From positions 1 to 5,097 of the forward strand of contig JAGRJA010000133.1 in the NCBI GenBank assembly GCA_020443005.1: a DNA stretch of 5,097 nucleotides, read 5' to 3'. Within the stretch, counting starts at the first letter, position 1; every line of letters starts with the position of its first letter. Position numbers and translations under genes: made by a program. The notes beneath the pieces are model-generated. The model made no database searches. It had not been told where the DNA came from and saw nothing but the letters and a program-made list of their open reading frames with translations. The stretch comes from Pseudomonadales bacterium. GTDB lineage: Bacteria; Pseudomonadota; Gammaproteobacteria; Pseudomonadales; UBA7239. Positions 1 to 5,097 of the stretch are shown one piece after another.

Positions 1-169
1 AGGAGTTCGAGGCATGGCAGATATTCTGAAAAACCCTATTTATTCCACTGCGGTGGGCTTGCTGATCTATGGTGCAGAGCAGCAAAAAGAAGGACATCGT
101 CGTTCATCCAGCGAGCCGGATGAAGGTGTATGGGAGAAGGTAAAACGCTGGTTCCAGAGTCATTTTTAA
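1..169 (+). CDS. ftsA: Cell division protein FtsA, C-terminal end (partial)
   Basis: The reading frame starting at base 2 gives 55 residues and ends at TAA 167-169; the 5' part lies outside the window. FtsA is an actin-like ATPase that tethers FtsZ filaments to the inner membrane and recruits later divisome proteins. The fragment opens with GVRGMADILKNPIYSTAVGL, which matches the conserved end of the FtsA ATPase core (a G-x-NP-x-YST-x-VGLL pattern followed by IYG). A short polar linker of about 20 residues follows. The extreme C-terminus, VWEKVKRWFQSHF, has alternating basic and aromatic/hydrophobic residues, as expected of the amphipathic membrane-targeting helix. The gene lies directly upstream of ftsZ in the usual dcw order. 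Identification rests on the tail sequence plus this context. Confidence 0.95.
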   Translation, partial: GVRGMADILKNPIYSTAVGLLIYGAEQQKEGHRRSSSEPDEGVWEKVKRWFQSHF

Positions 170-185
170 TTATTGTTTTTTTCGA

Positions 186-197
186 GAAGAGGGAGAG
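186..197 (+). promoter_or_regulatory. Ribosome binding site of ftsZ
   Basis: The purine-rich run GAAGAGGGAGAG ends five bases before ATG 203. It supports 203 as the start, rather than the upstream TTG at 173, which has no purine-rich tract in front of it. ATG 209 would be eleven bases from the end of the run and so is less well placed. Confidence 0.7.
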
Positions 198-202
198 TCA
201 TC

Positions 203-1393
203 ATGGTTATGAAATTTGAGTTGGTTGATAATGTGCCTGCCAATGCGGTCATTAAAGTCGTTGGTGTAGGTGGTGGCGGCGGTAATGCCGTGCAACACAT
301 GATTGCGCAAAATGTGGAGGGTGTGGATTTTATCTGTGCCAATACCGATGCGCAGGCCTTGTCTGATATTGCCGCCAAAACTGTTATGCAGCTGGGTAGT
401 TGTGTGACCAAGGGTTTGGGTGCGGGCGCCAATCCTGATGTGGGCAGACAGGCTGCAATGGAAGATCGTGAACGCATTGCAGAAGTGCTGGAAGGGGCTG
501 ATATGGTCTTTATCACGGCCGGAATGGGTGGTGGTACCGGAACGGGCGCAGCACCGGTTGTAGCGCAGATAGCCAAGGAAATGGGAATTCTGACAGTCGC
601 TGTTGTTACCCGTCCCTTCAGTTTTGAAGGCAAAAAGCGTATGGCTGTTGCCGAAGAGGGGATGAAGGAGCTCGTCGAATATGTGGATTCACTGATTACC
701 ATTCCGAACGAAAAACTGTTACAGGTTATGGGCAGTAATACCAGCCTTCTTGACGCTTTCAAGGCCGCCAATGATGTGTTGCGTGGCGCTGTACAGGGTA
801 TAGCAGACCTGATTATGCGTCAGGGTGTTATCAATGTTGACTTTGCCGATGTCAAAACAGTGATGTCTGAAATGGGTATGGCCATGATGGGTACCGGTTA
901 CGCCGTTGGCGAGAACGCCGCACGTGAAGCGGCCGAGGCAGCCATTCGCAGCCCATTACTGGATGATATTCATCTTCAGGGTGCAGAGGGCATACTGGTC
1001 AATATTACCGGTGGGCTTGACCTTTCTCTGGGTGCAATCTCAGAGGTGGGCGATATGATTCGCGACATCGCATCCGAGTCTGCAACGGTTGTTGTTGGCA
1101 CAGTCATCGACCCTGAGATGTCCGGAGAGATTCGGGTTACGGTTGTGGCCACAGGTCTGCAGTCCCAGAGTATTGGTAAAAAACCGACAAAGGTTGTCGA
1201 TAATACGACCCCCAGAAACAGTGCAGGGGAAGTGAAATACAATGAGCTGGACAGGCCAACCGTCATGCGTCACAGCCCTGCTGCGTCAAGAAGTGATGTG
1301 GCTGCATCAGGCTCGGCAATACCTGTGCTGCAGCCCGATGACGATCTGGATTATCTTGATATTCCGGCTTTTTTGCGTCGTCAGGCTGACTGA
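203..1393 (+). CDS. ftsZ: Cell division GTPase FtsZ
   Basis: FtsZ is the tubulin homologue that polymerises with GTP into the Z ring at midcell. The protein is 396 aa, a normal length for the family. The N-terminal Rossmann-like GTPase domain carries the glycine-rich loop GVGGGGGNAV (21-30) and the tubulin signature GGGTGTG (109-115). The T7 synergy loop N211-V-D213-F-A-D216 supplies the acidic residues that complete the GTPase site of the next subunit. The C-terminal domain runs to about residue 320, followed by a poorly conserved linker of about 60 residues. The tail DLDYLDIPAFLRRQAD (381-396) is the peptide that binds FtsA, ZipA and other partners. ATG 203 was chosen because a purine-rich Shine-Dalgarno (about 186-197) sits at proper spacing; ATG 209, two codons on, is a less likely alternative. 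A TTG at 173 would add ten residues not seen in the family. The gap to ftsA is 33 bases, consistent with cotranscription. Confidence 0.98.
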   Translation: MVMKFELVDNVPANAVIKVVGVGGGGGNAVQHMIAQNVEGVDFICANTDAQALSDIAAKTVMQLGSCVTKGLGAGANPDVGRQAAMEDRERIAEVLEGADMVFITAGMGGGTGTGAAPVVAQIAKEMGILTVAVVTRPFSFEGKKRMAVAEEGMKELVEYVDSLITIPNEKLLQVMGSNTSLLDAFKAANDVLRGAVQGIADLIMRQGVINVDFADVKTVMSEMGMAMMGTGYAVGENAAREAAEAAIRSPLLDDIHLQGAEGILVNITGGLDLSLGAISEVGDMIRDIASESATVVVGTVIDPEMSGEIRVTVVATGLQSQSIGKKPTKVVDNTTPRNSAGEVKYNELDRPTVMRHSPAASRSDVAASGSAIPVLQPDDDLDYLDIPAFLRRQAD

Positions 1394-1421
1394 GCGGGTC
1401 TTGCCCATAATCTTGTAGATA

Positions 1422-1440
1422 CGCCATGGTCATGGTGGCG
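1422..1440 (+). repeat. Short inverted repeat between ftsZ and lpxC
   Basis: CGCCA (1422-1426) and TGGCG (1436-1440) are perfect complements around a nine-base loop, and a U-G pair could extend the stem by one. CTTG (1412-1415) and CAAG (1447-1450) flank it and could form an outer stem across bulges. No T-run follows, so it is not an intrinsic terminator. It could be an mRNA processing or stabilising hairpin, or simply chance. Confidence 0.3.
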
Positions 1441-1539
1441 GTGGTGCAAGTCTGTTAATATGCGCGGCTTTCCCGGTCAGCAGTTTTACAGTCGATTGCA
1501 TTTGACACCGTCGCAGTGGCCGGAATCGTTTGATTGACC

Positions 1540-1545
1540 AGGTGA
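1540..1545 (+). promoter_or_regulatory. Ribosome binding site of lpxC
   Basis: AGGTGA lies six bases before ATG 1552. This is a near-canonical Shine-Dalgarno and fixes the lpxC start, which also matches the conserved N-terminus (MI-K/R-QRTLK) of gammaproteobacterial LpxC. Confidence 0.8.
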
Positions 1546-1551
1546 TAACCG

Positions 1552-2463
1552 ATGATAAGACAGCGAACACTGAAAAATACAATCCGGGCGACCGGCGTGG
1601 GTTTGCATACCGGCGAGAAAGTTTATCTCACCCTGAAGCCCGCCCCTGTTGATACCGGCATTGTATTCTGTCGTACCGATCTTGATCCCGTCGTGGAAAT
1701 TGCAGCACTCGCCGAGAATGTGGGTGATACAACACTGTCGACGACGCTGGTAAAAGGGGATGTCAGAGTGTCGACCGTTGAGCACCTTCTTTCAGCAATG
1801 GCCGGGTTGGGTATTGATAATGCCTACATAGAAGTCAGTGCATCCGAAGTGCCAATTATGGACGGTAGCGCGGGGCCTTTCGTCTTCCTCATCCAGTCTG
1901 CAGGTATTGAAGAGCAGAATGCTGCCAAGCAGTTTATTCGTATCAAGAAGCGTGTTGAAGTACGCCATGAAGACAAGGTGGCTTCGTTCGAGCCTTTCGA
2001 TGGCTTCAAGGTCAGCTTCAGTATCGATTTCAAGCACCCTGTCTTTGATGGCAAGACGCTCGATGCCGTTGTCGATTTCTCAAGCACCTCCTTCGTCAAA
2101 GAGGTCAGTCGTGCTCGTACCTTCGGGTTTATGCATGAAATAGAGTACCTGCGCTCCAAGGGGCTTGCACAGGGGGGCAGTGTCGATAATGCCATTGTTG
2201 TTGACGAGTTTCGTGTACTGAATGAAGATGGCCTGCGCTCTGAAGACGAGTTTGTGAAGCACAAGGTGCTGGACGCGATAGGCGATCTGTATCTGTTGGG
2301 GAACAGCCTGATCGGTGAATTCAAGGCGTATAAATCAGGGCACGCACTTAATAATCAACTGCTTAGAGCATTGATTGCCCAAAAGGACGCGTGGGAAGTT
2401 GTCACCTTTGAAGATGAAAAAACGGCACCTATTTCCTACATGAAACCCATTTTTGCAGCCTGA
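1552..2463 (+). CDS. lpxC: UDP-3-O-acyl-N-acetylglucosamine deacetylase LpxC
   Basis: LpxC is the cytoplasmic zinc deacetylase that removes the acetyl group from UDP-3-O-acyl-GlcNAc, the committed step of lipid A synthesis. The protein is 303 aa, the usual length. By alignment to the remembered E. coli enzyme (offset of one residue), the zinc ligands are H78 (in STVEHL), H237 (in EFVKHKVLDAIGD) and D241. The catalytic residues are E77 and H264 (in KSGHALNN). The IMDGSAGPFVF motif (102-112) and SRARTFGFM (186-194) are also present. Both domain repeats are intact and nothing suggests loss of function. The sequence is particularly close to pseudomonad LpxC (RTDLDPVVEI, SFVKEVSRARTFGFM, LYLLGNSLIGEF). 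The gene sits downstream of ftsZ in the standard dcw position and is followed by a strong terminator. The C-terminus reads PISYMKPIFAA, unlike the E. coli tail that serves as an FtsH degron, so proteolytic control may differ. Confidence 0.98.
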   Translation: MIRQRTLKNTIRATGVGLHTGEKVYLTLKPAPVDTGIVFCRTDLDPVVEIAALAENVGDTTLSTTLVKGDVRVSTVEHLLSAMAGLGIDNAYIEVSASEVPIMDGSAGPFVFLIQSAGIEEQNAAKQFIRIKKRVEVRHEDKVASFEPFDGFKVSFSIDFKHPVFDGKTLDAVVDFSSTSFVKEVSRARTFGFMHEIEYLRSKGLAQGGSVDNAIVVDEFRVLNEDGLRSEDEFVKHKVLDAIGDLYLLGNSLIGEFKAYKSGHALNNQLLRALIAQKDAWEVVTFEDEKTAPISYMKPIFAA

Positions 2464-2499
2464 TTGTCACCATAATCAGTTGTAAAAAACTCTCGAAGC

Positions 2500-2531
2500 A
2501 AGCCTGACACATCCCTGTCAGGCTTTTTTTT
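2500..2531 (+). terminator. Intrinsic terminator after lpxC
   Basis: A perfect ten-base-pair stem is formed by AAGCCTGACA (2500-2509) and TGTCAGGCTT (2516-2525) around the loop CATCCC. An uninterrupted run of eight T residues (2524-2531) overlaps the stem end. It starts 37 bases after the lpxC stop. This is a textbook rho-independent terminator and probably ends the dcw transcript. The complementary arms and A-rich 5' side are not strong enough to argue for a bidirectional terminator. Confidence 0.93.
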
Positions 2532-2647
2532 GTCTGGGAGGAAGGGTTTTTGGTCGTTGTTTTCTCTGGTAATCAATTGTTTTTTATGAGATATTTGGCC
2601 CGCCTAAAAAATAGACAGATTAAATTTTTCATTGTTGGCGTGACTGA
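2532..2647 (+). promoter_or_regulatory. AT-rich leader of the M23 gene, probable promoter region
   Basis: The 116 bases between the lpxC terminator and the M23 start are markedly T-rich and AT-rich compared with the coding sequence. A promoter is expected here because the upstream transcript is terminated. No good sigma-70 pair is evident. The best guess is TTGGCC (2595-2600) with TTAAAT (2620-2625), but its 19-base spacer is long. No ORF is visible. The Shine-Dalgarno ahead of ATG 2648 is weak: only GTGA at 2640-2643. Confidence 0.35.
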
Positions 2648-3577
2648 ATGAACTTCTGGAAAAAACAGAAAGCGGATGCCGGGTCAGTACAAAGCCTGTT
2701 CTGGCAGCGTTCCAATTTATTGTTGTCCCTGTGTTTGTTGGGTTTGCCTGCACTGATTGGCGGTTTCATGGGTTACCACATCGCCTTGTCGCAGGAAGAT
2801 GTACTGATCAGTCGCCAGACCACCGAAGTTTGGCGAAAAGACATCGAAGAGCAACAACAGGCGGTTGAAGAAACCCGCAGAATATCTGAACAAACCCTGC
2901 AGGCATTGACCAAAAGAGTAGGGCAGTTGCAAGCGCAGATGTTACGACTGGATGCCCTGGGTGAGAGATTGGTCAACAAGGCCGGGCTAGCCGACGGCGA
3001 GTTCGATTTTTCTGCGGAACCGGCTTTGGGTGGCCCTCAGGGTGATGAACTTCAGCGTTTTGAGGCACTTGAATCGCTTCAGATGATCGATGACTTGTCA
3101 TTACAGATTGAAAGCCGTAGCCAGCAACTGGGCATGCTTGACCTGGTATTGAGCCAGAAACAACTGAATGAAGAAACCTATCTTTCCGGTCGACCGGTAA
3201 AAAGAGGCTGGTTGTCTTCTCATTACGGATATCGCACAGACCCTTTCACCGGAAAAAAATCCTGGCATAACGGAATTGATTTTGCCGGTAAGGCGGGTTC
3301 CGAAGTTATCGCTGTGGCTTCAGGCGTAGTCGTTGCTTCCGAGAAACGGGAGGGTTACGGTTACATGGTGGAAGTTAACCATGGTGACAGCTTCAGCAGC
3401 CGCTATGCGCATAACCAGAAAAACCTTGTAAAAGTTGGCGATGTTGTTGAGAAAGGCCAGCCACTCGCCATTATGGGCAGTACCGGGCGCTCGACAGGGC
3501 CGCATGTACATTTCGAAATTTACAAGAATGGTCGCTCTGTCGATCCGGCCTCCTACATTAAACGCACACACCGTTAA
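2648..3577 (+). CDS. Membrane-anchored M23 family peptidoglycan endopeptidase
   Basis: This is a predicted periplasmic zinc metallopeptidase that cleaves peptide cross-links in peptidoglycan. The protein is 309 aa. Basic N-terminal residues (K5, K6, K8, R21) precede one hydrophobic segment (about 23-47) without a clear cleavage site, which suggests a signal anchor with the bulk in the periplasm. A Glu/Gln/Arg-rich stretch (about 58-112) and a second one (about 133-175) look like coiled coil. The C-terminal LytM/M23 domain spans about 188-305. It has H207 and D211 in HNGIDFAG, H255 in SRYAH, and H286 and H288 in GPHVHFE. H207, D211 and H288 are the expected zinc ligands, with H255 and H286 catalytic. 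The complete set argues for an active enzyme, unlike degenerate EnvC/NlpD-type activators. An M23 gene next to secA is a known arrangement in Pseudomonas-like bacteria. Its exact cleavage specificity cannot be read from sequence, so no gene symbol is given. The start at 2648 gives a sensible N-terminus despite a weak Shine-Dalgarno. Confidence 0.93.
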   Translation: MNFWKKQKADAGSVQSLFWQRSNLLLSLCLLGLPALIGGFMGYHIALSQEDVLISRQTTEVWRKDIEEQQQAVEETRRISEQTLQALTKRVGQLQAQMLRLDALGERLVNKAGLADGEFDFSAEPALGGPQGDELQRFEALESLQMIDDLSLQIESRSQQLGMLDLVLSQKQLNEETYLSGRPVKRGWLSSHYGYRTDPFTGKKSWHNGIDFAGKAGSEVIAVASGVVVASEKREGYGYMVEVNHGDSFSSRYAHNQKNLVKVGDVVEKGQPLAIMGSTGRSTGPHVHFEIYKNGRSVDPASYIKRTHR

Positions 3578-3607
3578 TACGCTCATTCCCTCCTGATATA
3601 CGCAGTC

Positions 3608-3634
3608 GTCAGCTTTTGCTGGCAATTTTTGTTT
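3608..3634 (+). terminator. Terminator-like hairpin upstream of secA (possible attenuator)
   Basis: GTCAGC (3608-3613) pairs with GCTGGC (3618-3623) around a TTTT loop, giving six pairs including one G-U. After AA come T residues at 3626-3630 and 3632-3634. It ends 18 bases before the secA ATG. The stem is much weaker than the one after lpxC. It may be a partial terminator or attenuator in the M23–secA transcript, or an element near the secA ribosome binding site. Function is inferred from shape only. Confidence 0.4.
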
Positions 3635-3652
3635 CCTGATTGAGCATCCTTT

Positions 3653-5097
3653 ATGTTGTTAAAAGTGTTAAAAAAGGTCGTTGGCAGTAAAAATGACCGT
3701 GAATTGAAACGCCTTCAGAAAGTCGTCAATAAAATTAACGGGTTGGAAGAGGAAATCCAGTCCCTGAGCGATGAACAGCTTTCCGCAAAAACACCTGAGT
3801 TCAAGCAGCGACTGGCAGAGGGCGAAACGCTTGACAAACTCTTACCCGAAGCGTTCGCCTGTGTGCGTGAAGCGGCAAAACGGACGCTTGGCATGCGTCA
3901 TTTCGATGTGCAGCTGATCGGGGGCATGGTTCTTCACGAAGGTAAAATCGCCGAGATGCGAACAGGTGAGGGTAAAACACTGGTGGCAACCTTGCCCGTT
4001 TACCTGAATGCATTGACAGGTGATGGTGTGCATGTTGTTACCGTCAATGATTATCTGGCGAGTCGTGATGCCAACTGGATGAGACCGGTCTACGAAATGC
4101 TGGGCCTTACTGTCGGTATTAATATATCAGGGCAGGATCTTGCGCTTAAACAGGCTTCGTACCAGTGTGATATTACCTATGGTACGAATAATGAATTCGG
4201 CTTTGATTACCTGCGCGATAATATGGCTTTGCGTCTTGAAGATCGTATTCAGCGCGGTCAGGCGTTTGCGATTGTTGATGAGGTTGACTCTATCCTGATT
4301 GACGAAGCCCGTACGCCTTTGATTATTTCAGGGGCAGTTAAAAACAGTTCAGAGCTTTACATAAAAATTAATCGGCAGATACCCCGACTGATTCGCCAGG
4401 AAGGTGAGATTAAGGCAGACGACCTAGAATCCCATAAAATAAAGCCTGGCGATTATATCGTCGATGAAAAGCATCGACAGGTGGAATTGACGGAGCAAGG
4501 GCATCAGCGGATTGAAGAGATGCTGATTCGTGAAGGTTTGCTGGAAGCCGATGATAGTCTTTACTCGGCAAGTAACCTGAACCTGTTTCACCATGTGATG
4601 GCGGGTTTGCGTGCACATGTTCTGTTTCATCGCGATGTTGAATATATCGTTGAAGATGATCAGGTGGTTTTGATCGATGAGCACAGTGGGCGAAAAATGC
4701 TCGGGCGTCGTTTATCCGAGGGCCTGCATCAGGCCATCGAAGCCAAGGAGAATGTCTCGATTCAAAGCGAAAGCCAGACTCTGGCATCAACCACTTTCCA
4801 GAATTATTTTCGTCAATACCGCAAGTTGTCCGGTATGACGGGAACAGCTGACACGGAAGCACCGGAGTTTTTACAGATTTACGGGCTGGCTGTTGTGGTT
4901 ATACCGACCAATGTTCCCAGTAATCGCCGTGACCTCAATGATTTGATCTACCTTTCAAAGGAAGAGAAGTTCGAAGCAGTCATTCGCGATATCGAAATCT
5001 GTCTTGCAGCCGGTGCACCCGTTCTGGTCGGTACCAGTTCTGTCGATACATCTGAAGAGATGTCAAAGCGCCTGAAAAAAGCCAACATCAAACACAG
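3653..5097 (+). CDS. secA: Preprotein translocase ATPase SecA, N-terminal part (partial)
   Basis: SecA is the cytoplasmic and membrane-associated ATPase that pushes unfolded preproteins through the SecYEG channel. The window contains 481 codons plus two bases, about half of a typical protein of roughly 900 aa. The frame is open to the window end. The N-terminus MLLKVLKKVVGSKNDRELKR is typical of the family. Nucleotide-binding domain 1 has Walker A MRTGEGKT (102-109), HVVTVNDYLASRD (127-139), YGTNNEFGFDYLRDN (176-190), and Walker B VDEVD (208-212) followed by SILIDEARTPLIISG. The preprotein cross-linking domain occupies about 228-370. The return into NBD1 reads QTLASTTFQNYFR (375-387) and SGMTGTADTEA (393-403). 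NBD2 starts near IPTN (417-420). V421 replaces the arginine usual in PTNRP. ATG 3653 fits the conserved N-terminus, but the Shine-Dalgarno is weak (GAG at 3642-3644). The gene lies 75 bases after the M23 gene and may share its transcript. No frameshift is seen. Confidence 0.98.
   Translation, partial: MLLKVLKKVVGSKNDRELKRLQKVVNKINGLEEEIQSLSDEQLSAKTPEFKQRLAEGETLDKLLPEAFACVREAAKRTLGMRHFDVQLIGGMVLHEGKIAEMRTGEGKTLVATLPVYLNALTGDGVHVVTVNDYLASRDANWMRPVYEMLGLTVGINISGQDLALKQASYQCDITYGTNNEFGFDYLRDNMALRLEDRIQRGQAFAIVDEVDSILIDEARTPLIISGAVKNSSELYIKINRQIPRLIRQEGEIKADDLESHKIKPGDYIVDEKHRQVELTEQGHQRIEEMLIREGLLEADDSLYSASNLNLFHHVMAGLRAHVLFHRDVEYIVEDDQVVLIDEHSGRKMLGRRLSEGLHQAIEAKENVSIQSESQTLASTTFQNYFRQYRKLSGMTGTADTEAPEFLQIYGLAVVVIPTNVPSNRRDLNDLIYLSKEEKFEAVIRDIEICLAAGAPVLVGTSSVDTSEEMSKRLKKANIKH

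Larger units (their letters stand above)
1394..1551 (+). other. ftsZ–lpxC intergenic region
   Basis: This 158-base gap has no convincing ORF and no terminator-like U-run, so read-through from ftsZ into lpxC is plausible. It contains a short hairpin (listed separately). TTAATAT at 1455-1461 resembles a -10 element, but the -35 position at proper spacing (TGGTGG) is poor. A perfect TTGACA lies at 1502-1507, but nothing like a -10 follows at 16-18 bases. A dedicated lpxC promoter is possible but not demonstrable by eye. Confidence 0.5.

Noticed and set aside
173..202. TTG at 173 as the start of ftsZ
   Set aside because: It would add ten residues absent from the family, lies four bases after the ftsA stop, has no Shine-Dalgarno before it, and would place the good purine-rich site inside the coding region.
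166..771. 201-codon open frame on the minus strand opposite ftsZ
   Set aside because: Its composition is low-complexity Ala/Ser/Thr/Pro, it mirrors the codon pattern of ftsZ, and it resembles no known family.
1502..1530. sigma-70 promoter from TTGACA at 1502-1507
   Set aside because: The -10 positions at 16-18 bases read AATCGT or similar, and the resulting leader before lpxC would be only about 15 bases.
1824..2324. 166-codon open frame on the minus strand opposite lpxC
   Set aside because: It lies wholly within an intact, well-conserved lpxC and has a Ser/Thr/Leu-rich composition typical of an antisense shadow.
3591..3640. Direct repeat TCCTGAT at 3591-3597 and 3634-3640
   Set aside because: Seven bases repeated once in a short gap is within chance, and the flanks do not match.
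3578..3652. A SecM-like arrest peptide gene before secA
   Set aside because: The gap is too short, has no ATG-initiated frame of useful length, and has no arrest-motif-like sequence.
4410..4862. 150-codon open frame on the minus strand opposite secA
   Set aside because: It lies wholly inside conserved secA and its translation (His/Pro/Arg-rich) shows no family features.
4853..4873. SecA TEAPEF instead of TEAFEF
   Set aside because: This position varies among SecA proteins (F, Q, S, E), so proline is unlikely to be meaningful.

Overview
The window is a stretch of a gammaproteobacterial chromosome covering the distal end of the division and cell wall (dcw) cluster and the start of secA. All genes lie on the + strand in the order 'ftsA – ftsZ – lpxC – M23 peptidase – secA'. 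The LpxC, FtsZ and SecA sequences read most like those of the Pseudomonas/Oceanospirillales/Cellvibrio side of the class. LpxC in particular shares long stretches with pseudomonad LpxC as I remember it. Base composition looks moderate (near 50% GC) and even across the genes. I see no mobile element, tRNA, rRNA, CRISPR array or horizontally acquired island.

Layout. Bases 1-169 are the last 55 codons of ftsA, including the amphipathic membrane-targeting tail. After 33 bases comes ftsZ (203-1393, 396 aa), complete, with its GTP-binding signature, T7 loop and C-terminal partner-binding tail. A 158-base gap then precedes lpxC (1552-2463, 303 aa), which has a textbook Shine-Dalgarno and all metal and catalytic residues. 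A strong intrinsic terminator (2500-2531) closes this block. After an AT-rich leader, a second block begins with a membrane-anchored M23 peptidase (2648-3577, 309 aa), followed after 75 bases by secA (from 3653, cut by the window end after 481 codons). The gap before secA holds a small terminator-like hairpin.

How the genes fit together. FtsA anchors FtsZ filaments to the inner membrane. LpxC commits UDP-acyl-GlcNAc to lipid A synthesis for the outer membrane. The M23 enzyme is predicted to cut peptidoglycan cross-links from the periplasmic face. SecA drives export of periplasmic and outer-membrane proteins. The window is therefore core envelope growth and division machinery.

No undescribed system is evident. 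The points worth a second look are local: the compact lpxC–M23 junction with no gene in it where relatives often carry a DUF721/DciA-type gene, the hairpin just upstream of secA with no room for a SecM-like leader peptide, a hairpin in the ftsZ–lpxC gap, and the LpxC C-terminal tail in relation to FtsH control.
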